Translations under genes and position numbers: made by a program
In this document: positions 1 to 7,100 of the stretch, one piece after another
Position numbering within the stretch: position 1 is the first letter of the stretch
Layout: each line of letters starts with the position of its first letter
The notes under the pieces: model-generated
What the model saw: only the letters and a program-made list of their open reading frames with translations
Told to the model about the DNA's origin: nothing
Databases searched by the model: none
NCBI GenBank assembly: GCA_029824495.1
Contig: JALGXY010000364.1
Span: forward strand, 1 to 9,607
Direction of reading: 5' to 3'
Length of the DNA: 9,607 nt
Origin: Fimbriimonadia bacterium
GTDB lineage: Bacteria > Armatimonadota > Fimbriimonadia > Fimbriimonadales > Fimbriimonadaceae

Positions 1-1027
1 GATATGAGATTCCGGCTGCGAATCCTGCCCTCGTTCTGTAGCCAGCCTGGAACGCCAAATTTCGACCGATGATCAGCTCGCCTCCTGCTCGGACCTCCTG
101 TTCACCGGCATTGCCGAAGATGTCCCAAACATCCGCGGCCAGTCTGAACTTGCCCCGATGAAAAGCGACTCCGGCACTCACCGATCGAGCGAACGGGTCG
201 ACTGTGCGCTCGCCAAACAGTCCCTGTGGCAGAGAGCCTCGGAAGCTGATAGTCGGCTCAATAACGTTCTCCACCACGATAGCCATCGACATGCCATTGA
301 GATCATCCGGTTCAAAAAAGATGCCTGCATCAACACCGAATCCGGTCTCGCTCAGGTGAGACTTGCCGCCCATCTCTGGGCCGGGAGTGCTGCCGCCGGA
401 GGCGATGCTGTCCTTGTCTGCAAAGTGGTGGCCATAAGTGGCCCGCACTGCTTTGGCACGAGCTCCATAGGCGAGCCGGCCAAATTCCAGCTTCTTCGCA
501 TCTGCGAGCGTCACACCAAACTCGGAGGTCGCCAGACCAAACCCATCGATCACAGCATCTTCGGGAATATCATTAAGATCAGAGCCGGAGTTGACCCAGT
601 CTCTCAATGACTCATTTGGAAGGGTCATGCCGGCAGCTTCGCCTTGAAAATCAAACCCAGTGGAGCCCACCTGCACACCGATCGCCATTCGGCCTTGAAA
701 AACAGTCTCTTCGTCACCGAACAGCCGGGCTAACTCGCCGAGACTTCCTGAATCATAAACCTCACCATCGCCAGGGTCATACAGCTTTTCAATATCATTG
801 AACGAGATGCCCTTGGTTCGAAACTGGAATTCGGGCCACTGAACGCCGCGATTCTTCACGCCATACATGGCCGGATTTCTCCAGGCTGGCCCGCCTCGGG
901 TCGCCTTAAGGGCGAGGCCTGCACCGCCTAAACCTGCAGCTCTGCTTGCGCCAAATCCAAAGTCGAGATCTGCAGCTGCAATTGGAGCACAGGCAAGCAA
1001 GGCGGCAGTCAAGGCAACACGAGTCAT
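1..1027 (-). CDS. Outer-membrane beta-barrel protein, TraF_2/UPF0164 (FadL/PorV-like) type, partial (C-terminus off the left edge)
   Basis: An open frame of 342 codons runs from the ATG at 1027 through the left edge without a stop. The first 19 residues form a Sec signal peptide (MTRVALTAALLACAPIAAA, probable cleavage before Asp20). Next comes a glycine-rich segment, around residues 22-53, with the pattern 'AAGLGGAGLALKATRGGPAWRNPA'-like: RAxGxGGAxxA followed by a W-x-NPA motif. This is the N-terminal signature of PorV/FadL-like barrels and of proteins annotated 'conjugal transfer protein TraF' (TraF_2). The visible end, about residues 295-342, has alternating strands (AADVWDIF, GGELIIG, AFQAGYRTRAGFAAGIS), as in the last barrel strands of that group. 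A role in outer-membrane transport or secretion is inferred from the family; nothing here indicates conjugation. It diverges from the amidase gene, and their 45-base gap holds a perfect inverted repeat. No clear Shine-Dalgarno sequence precedes the start. The family call is moderate; export as a barrel is fairly sure. Confidence 0.72.
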   Translation of the reverse strand, partial: MTRVALTAALLACAPIAAADLDFGFGASRAAGLGGAGLALKATRGGPAWRNPAMYGVKNRGVQWPEFQFRTKGISFNDIEKLYDPGDGEVYDSGSLGELARLFGDEETVFQGRMAIGVQVGSTGFDFQGEAAGMTLPNESLRDWVNSGSDLNDIPEDAVIDGFGLATSEFGVTLADAKKLEFGRLAYGARAKAVRATYGHHFADKDSIASGGSTPGPEMGGKSHLSETGFGVDAGIFFEPDDLNGMSMAIVVENVIEPTISFRGSLPQGLFGERTVDPFARSVSAGVAFHRGKFRLAADVWDIFGNAGEQEVRAGGELIIGRNLAFQAGYRTRAGFAAGISY

Positions 1028-1035
1028 CGCTCTGT

Positions 1036-1067
1036 ATTTTGACCCATCGAAGAGCACGGGTCAAAAT
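1036..1067. promoter_or_regulatory. Perfect 10-bp inverted repeat with mirrored promoter-like hexamers in the divergent gap
   Basis: The arms ATTTTGACCC (1036-1045) and GGGTCAAAAT (1058-1067) are exact reverse complements, separated by 12 bases. Because of the symmetry, each strand reads TTGACC, 17 bases, CAAAAT. The first hexamer matches the sigma70 -35 consensus at 5 of 6 positions and the second matches the -10 consensus at 4 of 6. On the plus strand the -10 element ends 5 bases before the amidase ATG. On the minus strand it ends 8 bases before the barrel-protein ATG. The site could be a bidirectional promoter, a dimeric-repressor operator, or both. The repeat is seen directly; its function is inferred. 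Confidence 0.5.
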
Positions 1068-1072
1068 GGGGC

Positions 1073-1648
1073 ATGTTTTTTCTTCTTGGACCGGCGCCTG
1101 GTGTCCTAAATCCTCATCTGCCTAACTCTCCTCCAGTCATCAGCAGGGCCGAGTGGGGAGCGCAGGATCCGGTCCTTGATCTGCCGCGCCACAGAATCCG
1201 ACAGATCACGATTCATCACACCGGCACGAGGCAGTCATTTATTCGGCCGTTTTTCGATAAGCTGCGCGGCCTGCAGTCCTGGTCACAGCGCGAGGACAAG
1301 CTGGCCGGCGGACGAGACAAGCCAAAGTGGGCGGACATTCCATACCACTTCTACATCGATTGGAGAGGGCAGATCGCCGAGTGTCGCCCGGCCTGGATGC
1401 CAGGGGATACAAACACATCATATGACACGCGCGGTCATCTCCTGATCGTGCTGGAGGGTTCGTTCCCTACCGACCTTTTGAGGCCGGCTCAAAAGCGATC
1501 GCTCTTCAGCCTGACGCGTTACATGGCAGCCAGGCACCAGGTCGCGCCGAACCGGATCAAAGGGCACGTTGATTACGCTCCCGGCGAGACCAGCTGCCCT
1601 GGCTCAACAGCCTACGAACTGCTGCCGAGCCTGCGACGATTCGTTTGA
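1073..1648 (+). CDS. N-acetylmuramoyl-L-alanine amidase, PGRP/Amidase_2 type
   Basis: This 191-residue protein is essentially a single amidase domain. Known members are zinc enzymes that cut the bond between N-acetylmuramic acid and L-Ala of peptidoglycan. Visible family marks are ISRAEWGA (residues 23-30), the first zinc-ligand region ITIHHTG (His48), DIPYHFYIDWRGQIAE (Tyr91, matching the catalytic Tyr of T7-lysozyme-like amidases), and GHVDYAPGETSCPG near the C-terminus (His165 and Cys175, the other two ligands). All three ligands are therefore present and activity is likely. The segment TNTSYDTRGHLLIVLEGSFP replaces the 'AGGHN..SIGI.FIGNF' of animal PGRPs, as in many bacterial homologues. 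The N-terminus (MFFLLGPAPG) is only weakly hydrophobic, so secretion is uncertain. The ATG at 1073 is the first possible start, since an in-frame stop lies at 1040. There is no Shine-Dalgarno sequence; a -10-like CAAAAT ends 5 bases upstream. Likely roles are wall recycling or remodelling. Confidence 0.88.
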   Translation: MFFLLGPAPGVLNPHLPNSPPVISRAEWGAQDPVLDLPRHRIRQITIHHTGTRQSFIRPFFDKLRGLQSWSQREDKLAGGRDKPKWADIPYHFYIDWRGQIAECRPAWMPGDTNTSYDTRGHLLIVLEGSFPTDLLRPAQKRSLFSLTRYMAARHQVAPNRIKGHVDYAPGETSCPGSTAYELLPSLRRFV

Positions 1649-1656
1649 GAGCCCCC

Positions 1657-1682
1657 TTCCTCCTTTTGCCAAAAGGGAGGAA
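1657..1682. terminator. Hairpin between convergent genes (possible two-way terminator)
   Basis: In the 37-base gap between the convergent amidase and GH29 stop codons, TTCCTCC plus TTTT (1657-1667) can pair with AAAA plus GGAGGAA (1671-1682). This gives an 11-bp stem with one bulged G (1675) and the 3-base loop GCC. No clear U-run follows on either strand, so it is not a textbook intrinsic terminator. Its position between two convergent units still makes it the best terminator candidate for both. Confidence 0.35.
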
Positions 1683-1685
1683 AAC

Positions 1686-3068
1686 TCAGGCCGGGCCGTA
1701 GGCAGCCAGCGTCCGTATCCGAGGGATCCCCCGACATTCCAGAATGTTCAGCCGAACAGCATCACCCACAACTCCATCGAGCCGGATGATTCGCTTGTGC
1801 CCAATGCAGCTGCCGTCAGCAACCTTATGCCACCGGCCGCCGCTTCGAACTTCGACCGTGTGCTGCCGCACCCGCTCGCCTGCCAGAATCTCCTCCTGGA
1901 GAACTACGAGGCTAATCTCCTTTTGACTCCCAAACTCCACTGCCGCCGTATTCCCCCAGCTTGAAGCGGATCCGAGCGGTTTGCTGAAGGCCCGTTCAAT
2001 GGCCGCGCCCCACTCTCGGCAACGCTTCACATCGGCGTCCGGCATCAGGCCTCGATCATCGGGTGTCAGACCCATGATCAGGGTCGAATTGTGCCCAACC
2101 GAGCGGAAGTAGATATCTATCAAATGGTTGGGATCGGCCACCAGGTGGTCGTCGCCCTTATCCCAAAACCACTCGTGGCCTCCCTTGCTGCGCAGAGGTG
2201 CGTCAGACATGGCCGGAACGTAGTAGTCACCATCCGGCACGCCGGACTTCAATAGCGCAAAGTTGTTGGCTGATATCTCACGCCGGGCGCTCTCACCAGC
2301 ACCTGTTACAGGAAATGGGAATGTTGCCCAACACGGGTAGGGGACAGTTCCGCTTTCGCTGCCGCCCCAGCGAGCATCTGCCCGGTCGTGGTTGTGATAG
2401 AACAGGATATTCGGCTGGTGCTTCTCGACGATGCTCAAGACGTCAGGCCCGCCCAGCTCAGGGCCGTAAGCGCCGCCGTCGAACCAGATCTCAAACCAGT
2501 CCCCATAGCGGGTGCAGATCTCCTCGACCTCCGCCTCAACCATTCGGTTGTATTCAGCCTGAGTAATCGTGCTTCGGCTGGTCGTCTTAAAGTCGTAGAT
2601 GCCGAGCTGAGAGTTCCACCGGATGCCGACGTAGACGCCCGGCAGCAGACCGTACTTGAGGCAGGAAGCGTGGAACTCCGCCAGAATGTCGCGCTCGCCG
2701 CCCGACCACTCAACACTGCTCAAGCTGTAGGGGTTGGCGTCGCTCTTCCAGAGCCGGAATCCAGTCTCGTGAGAAGCCGTGAGGATCGCAAATCGCGCCC
2801 CCATCTCCTTGGCCGTTCTCACCCACTGGTCTGTGTCCAATTCGGTCGGATTGAACTTCGTGATATCGCTCGGATTCACTCGGTTGTAAGGCTGACTGTA
2901 GTGCTTGTCGTCAAAAACGTGGAGGTCGTAATGGAAGACCACTCCGAGCTCCGCCTCCTGCCAAGCATACTGAGAAGGAATCGGCGTTGGAAGGGTGTTC
3001 AGGTCGAGCATCGAGCTGCCGGCGAGGGCAGCAGAGGCTTTGAACAGGTCTCTACGGGTCAGCTTCAT
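1686..3068 (-). CDS. GH29 alpha-L-fucosidase with Tat-like signal
   Basis: This 460-residue protein belongs to the retaining alpha-L-fucosidases of family GH29, which release terminal L-fucose. The N-terminus MKLTRRDLFKASAALAGSS has a twin-arginine-type motif (T-R-R-D-L-F-K) and an Ala-rich hydrophobic stretch, so Tat export is inferred. Family marks include the 'WQEAELGVVFHY' region (about residues 36-47, matching W..AKFGIFIHWG), QWVRTAKEMGARFAILTASHETGF (about 81-104, the AK..G..Y.vLT.KHH.GF block), and WFDGGA with Asp197 as the expected nucleophile. The last 75 residues or so form a beta-sandwich-like tail (LQEEI..GERV, IGHKRI). The ATG at 3068 is preferred over an upstream in-frame ATG at 3155. 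It follows GAGGA at 4-5 bases, gives the Tat leader, and overlaps the previous stop as ATGA. The first His of the usual KHH motif is Ser99 (SHE), a mild deviation. It is the last gene of the operon. Confidence 0.9.
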   Translation of the reverse strand: MKLTRRDLFKASAALAGSSMLDLNTLPTPIPSQYAWQEAELGVVFHYDLHVFDDKHYSQPYNRVNPSDITKFNPTELDTDQWVRTAKEMGARFAILTASHETGFRLWKSDANPYSLSSVEWSGGERDILAEFHASCLKYGLLPGVYVGIRWNSQLGIYDFKTTSRSTITQAEYNRMVEAEVEEICTRYGDWFEIWFDGGAYGPELGGPDVLSIVEKHQPNILFYHNHDRADARWGGSESGTVPYPCWATFPFPVTGAGESARREISANNFALLKSGVPDGDYYVPAMSDAPLRSKGGHEWFWDKGDDHLVADPNHLIDIYFRSVGHNSTLIMGLTPDDRGLMPDADVKRCREWGAAIERAFSKPLGSASSWGNTAAVEFGSQKEISLVVLQEEILAGERVRQHTVEVRSGGRWHKVADGSCIGHKRIIRLDGVVGDAVRLNILECRGIPRIRTLAAYGPA

Positions 3069-3077
3069 TTTTTCCTC
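3065..3077 (-). promoter_or_regulatory. Shine-Dalgarno and ATGA stop/start overlap of the GH29 gene
   Basis: On the minus strand GAGGA (3077-3073) lies 4 bases before ATG (3068-3066). That ATG shares four bases, ATGA, with the TGA stop (3067-3065) of the preceding propeller gene. This pair decides the GH29 start and indicates translational coupling. Confidence 0.75.
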
Positions 3078-4117
3078 GGAACAGGGCCGGCATCGTCCGG
3101 CAGATCGATCTTCAAGACGTAGTTTGCTGTGCGATCGCCGCCATGCAGTGCCCATCCGCTCGGCGCAAAAAGATAGGACGGTTCACCGTCGATCAGCAGC
3201 ACTTTGGGCCGTTCTAGTTTGGGGTGAGCGCCATAGACTCGCTTGACTCGGTTCAGATCGATATCTGGTCGATAGTGCGGCACGCGATAGTAGCCGAGCT
3301 GTGTCCAGGCAGGATTGAAACTCAGCCCGTCATCAGAAACCCAAAGAGCGCCCCCGCCAGCCTCACCGGTCACCTGGCCATGGTTGTCGGTGGTGAGCAG
3401 GCAGATCTTGTCCTTCCATTTGAAGACCGTGCCATCTTCGATCGTCACGTCTTTACTGGTGAGCGGCTGATCAGGCAGCGTGTAGGGCCCTGTCAAATGC
3501 TCAGCTGTAGCGACAGCATAGGCTGATCCGCTTGTGCCGCGCTGCCGCGACTTGAAGTAGAGCAGGTATCTGCCTTCGTGCTCAATGACCGCCGGATTGA
3601 CGACCTGCATGCCGTGAGTCCAATGCTCAGGGTCTGGCGAGCTGGCGAGCACCTGGCCCACCTTGCGCCAAGGTCCGTTCACAGAGGCCGAGATCATCAT
3701 TCCGATCGACTGATTGTAGGGGTGGGGCGGCTGTTTGTGGTCGGTGTTGCCGATATAGAAAAGCGCGTAGATGTCGCCGAACCTCTGGACCTCCGGGTTG
3801 TGCGGCGCAAACCTGTCCCATTGGCCGTGGAGGCCCGAACCTTTGGCCACAACCTCAACAAATTCAAACGGTCCTTCCGGAGCATCGCTGACGTAATGTG
3901 CGATTTCGCTCGACTTCCTCCACGCTGGATCGACATTGCCTTCCGGCCAGCGAGCAGCAAACAGATGCACTTTGCCATCCTCGCCGACGATCGGCGAAGC
4001 GCCCCATGTCGTGTAGTCGGGCTCGCTGATGGCCGGGCCAACCCATTTCAGGTGGGCTGCGATGTCAGATATCGGCTTTGTCAGCTGCTGACTGGCAACC
4101 AGGCAGGCGGCGATCAT
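3065..4117 (-). CDS. Five-bladed beta-propeller glycosidase-like protein (GH43/GH117-like)
   Basis: The protein has 350 residues from the chosen ATG at 4117. It has the repeating blade pattern of clan GH-F/J-type propeller glycosidases. Examples are GASPIVGEDGKVHLFAARWP (about 39-58), HNPEVQRFGDIYALFYIGN (106-124), VVNPAVIEHEGRYLLYFKSR (172-191) and TIEDGTVFKWKDKICLLTTD (225-244). Each is a 'polar-DG/G.YYL.Y' strand set, with SDAPEGPF and HLTGPY turns between blades. Similar proteins sit in polysaccharide loci of Planctomycetota and relatives and are annotated only as glycoside hydrolases. Asp34, Asp101 and Glu227 are plausible acidic active-site residues, but I cannot assign them. Two GTG codons (4123, 4120) lie just upstream in frame. 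The ATG at 4117 forms TGATG with the upstream stop, which favours reinitiation there. The N-terminus MIAACLVASQQ is too short for a normal Sec signal, so location is unclear. The substrate is unknown; context suggests a fucosylated glycan. Confidence 0.72.
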   Translation of the reverse strand: MIAACLVASQQLTKPISDIAAHLKWVGPAISEPDYTTWGASPIVGEDGKVHLFAARWPEGNVDPAWRKSSEIAHYVSDAPEGPFEFVEVVAKGSGLHGQWDRFAPHNPEVQRFGDIYALFYIGNTDHKQPPHPYNQSIGMMISASVNGPWRKVGQVLASSPDPEHWTHGMQVVNPAVIEHEGRYLLYFKSRQRGTSGSAYAVATAEHLTGPYTLPDQPLTSKDVTIEDGTVFKWKDKICLLTTDNHGQVTGEAGGGALWVSDDGLSFNPAWTQLGYYRVPHYRPDIDLNRVKRVYGAHPKLERPKVLLIDGEPSYLFAPSGWALHGGDRTANYVLKIDLPDDAGPVPRKK

Positions 4118-4119
4118 CA
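4115..4119 (-). promoter_or_regulatory. TGATG stop/start junction in the operon
   Basis: The TGA stop of the esterase-GH95 gene (4119-4117) and the ATG of the propeller gene (4117-4115) share one base. No good Shine-Dalgarno sequence sits at normal distance; a G-run lies about 16-20 bases upstream. Termination-reinitiation is therefore the likely mode of translation. Confidence 0.65.
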
Positions 4120-7100
4120 CCACGCGATCATGCCCCCTGTATTGGAGCTCAGCGACTTCACTTCATCGCCATAACGGACCTGGACCTGTCTTTGCCGGTC
4201 AGATCTCAATTCGATTTGTTTCAGCTCTCCGTCCTCCCAGGTCATGCTCACTTGAACATCTCCCCTGGCACGAAGCCCACATGCCCTGCCTGTATGCCAC
4301 GCGCCGGGCAAAGCAGGAAGCAGTTCGATCACGCCGTCATGACTCTGCACGAGCATTTCGGCGATTCCCGCGGTCGCCCCGAAGTTGCCGTCGATCTGGA
4401 ACGGAGGATGGTTGCCGAACAGGTTGGGATGAGTCGATCTCTGCAGAAGCTTCACCACGTTTTCTCTTGCAGCATCTCCCTGCTTGAGACGAGCCAAGAA
4501 ATTGATGTTCCACGCACGGCTCCAGCCTGTGTGGCCGCCGCCGTTGTCGAGCCTTCGCTTGAGCGTCTTCTGTGCCGCCTCGAACATTTGGGGGTCGCTG
4601 GCGGTGATCTGATTGAAAGGGTGCAGCCCGATCAAGTGCGAGACGTGGCGGTGGCCGGGATGAACCTCTTCGTAGTCCTCAGCCCACTCGTTGATCGTCC
4701 CGTCCTTGCCGATCTTGAGCGGTGCGATTCTCGCTAGAGCAGACTCAAGCTCTGACTGAAGACCCTTGTCCTGGCGAGTGATCTTGGCTCCCTGTAGAGC
4801 TGCGCCAAGAACCTCTCGCACGATCGACATGTGGTAGGCCGATCCGACTGTGATGCGGATCGACTGGCCGGTCTTGGGATCCCGATAGTCGTTCTCAGGG
4901 CTGGTGCTGGGAACGATGACCAGATTGCCCTCCTCGTCCTCACGCATGTAGTCGAGGAGGAATTCCGCCGCGCCTTTGATCACCGGATAAGCCGTGTCGC
5001 GCAGGAATCTCTTGCCCTCCGTGAATTCATAGTGCCGCCAGAGGGTCATCGACATCCACGCCCCAGCCAGAGGATCGAGGCTGCCGTTCATGAACTGCGA
5101 TGGCCTGGTCGACGCGCTGGGCGTGATTCTGCCAAAGGGGTTGGTCGCTGTGTAGGCAAGCCAGCCGTCCGCGTTGTAGAGTTTGCCAGCGGTTAACTCG
5201 GCCTTTTTGGCGAGCCTTGTCAGCCAGCCTGTCAGAGGATCGAGCGTTTCTGAGAGGTTGGTGAGATCCGCTGGCCAGTAGTTCATCTGGAGGTTGATGT
5301 TCATGTGATGATCCGCCTCCCACGGCGCCCACATGCGGTCGTTCCAGATGCCCTGAAGGTTGGCCGGGAGGCGGCCAGGAGCGCGGCTGCTCCCCATCAA
5401 CAGATACCGGCCAAACTGGAAGATCAGCGCGTCGAGAGCCGGATCGTAAGCGCCCTGCCGGACAGCCTGCAGGCGCTCGTCGGTCGGCAACTCCTCCTGG
5501 TCGGGATTCCACCCAAAGTCGACCAAAGCGCGGCCGAACATCTCGCCGTGATCGTCCCGATGCCTCTCCATCAGTTCAGAAGATGGGATCAGCGAGGCAG
5601 CGTTGACAGATTCAGCAGCGAGTAAGGCTGGATCGATCTCTCGATTGAAACTCAGGTCGTCGAGGCTGTAATCGGTGGCTGCGCCGAGGATGATCGTGAC
5701 CTCGTCGGCACTGCTGACACTGATGCCCTGCTCTCCAGCCTCAACTGTTCCGCTGTCCGCCAACACCTTCGCTCGTGCAGCGAACTTCATATGCGCACCG
5801 CCCGGCCCGCTGCCGCCTGGATTGTCGTCGAATGCACCAGGAGAGTCGTCGTCGATGATCTGCCCATCCGCGATAATCTGATCTCTTTCGTACCGTACGG
5901 CGAGGTCCTTTTCGCGGGTCAGGGAGACACTGCAGGAGATCGCTTTTTTCTTGTCAGATGTGAGCCGGACAACGAGCACATCGTCAGGGGCAGATACAAA
6001 CACCTCACGAACAATCACGGCGTCGCCAAGACGAAACTGTGTCTTAGCGATTCCAGAGTACAGGTCGAGCGAGCGTCGATAGTTTTTGACCGGCCCTTTC
6101 ATCTCGATCCAAAGATCGCCGAACGGCTGGAACGACCGGAAGGATGTCGGGTTGGCGGTCATCGTCTCGATGCCGAAGGCACGGGCTTCTGCTGATCGGC
6201 CCTCGAAGACCATGCCCTGCAGCTTCTTCAGGTTCTCCGCGAAGTTCTCGGGGAATGACTCGACTGGTCGGCCCGCCCAAAGCGACTCCTCGTTGAGCTG
6301 AATCCGCTCCTTGTTGGTTCCGCCGAAGACCATCGCTCCGATTCGACCGTTGCCGATCGGAAGCGCTTCTAGCCAGTTCTTGGCAGGCTGTCGGTACCAG
6401 AGCTCGTAGTCCCAATTCGGCATCCGCTTTCGGATGACGGTCTGGCATTTCAAGACTCCCTCAGCCAATTTCTGCCCCAATTCCATCTGTCCGGCAGCGT
6501 TGTAGTGGACACCGTCGGGGAGCATGCCGATGCCGTCTGTCGAGACCATCCAGATCCCGTGCTTTGAACCGGCGGCACCGCTCTGACAGTGGGCATCTGC
6601 CATCGCCTGTCGAATCTCCGCCTTATGCGTAAATCGGGGCGCCTCGCTGATCGGAAGGACTTGACCAAATGCGAGCGGAAACCTCACTCGGGCGTACTCT
6701 TCGTTCAGTCTTCTTCGCAGCCTCTGTAGGGAGTCGCCATATTCGGCTGCCGATGTGCCGTTCTTGGCGTCTGCTTCGCCCTGCATCCAGGCCGCCCCGA
6801 CAACAGTCGGGGTGTAGCCGGCTTCTTTCAGTGCGGCCAGCCCTTCATTGACTCTCCTGATCAGGTTCTTGTAGAGTCGGCCCTGATTCGGATCGTCTTT
6901 CGATTCGCCTGGATAGAAGTTCGTCCTCCCCGGAGCCGGGTCTCCTCCGATCCACTTCGCCCCGTTGAATCCGTGGTGCAGCGGCTGGCCGCTGGCTGCG
7001 TACTTGATGATCGCAAACGGTCTGCCCTTCCTGTGCTCTGACATCCACCTGGCGAATCCGATTTCCGGTCCAAACTCACCCTGGCGGAGCGAGGTCTGTG

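Noticed and set aside
158..610. Plus-strand open frame of 150 codons
   Set aside because: It is antisense to the beta-barrel gene, which has a signal peptide and barrel-like pattern. The plus frame has no motif.
1..1027. Evidence for a conjugative element from the TraF-like name
   Set aside because: The TraF_2 label is widely applied to barrel proteins. No other transfer, relaxase or pilus gene is present.
2388..3122. Plus-strand open frame of 244 codons
   Set aside because: It is antisense to the GH29 gene, has no recognisable domain and is explained by high GC.
3069..3155. 29-residue N-terminal extension of the GH29 protein
   Set aside because: It overlaps the end of the propeller gene and hides the Tat-like leader. 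The ATG at 3068 has a Shine-Dalgarno sequence and an ATGA overlap.
3578..4174. Plus-strand open frame of 198 codons
   Set aside because: It is antisense to the propeller gene. Its composition is that of a shadow frame and no domain is seen.
4078..4737. Plus-strand open frame of 219 codons
   Set aside because: It is antisense to the GH95 C-terminal part, which has clear catalytic motifs in its own frame.
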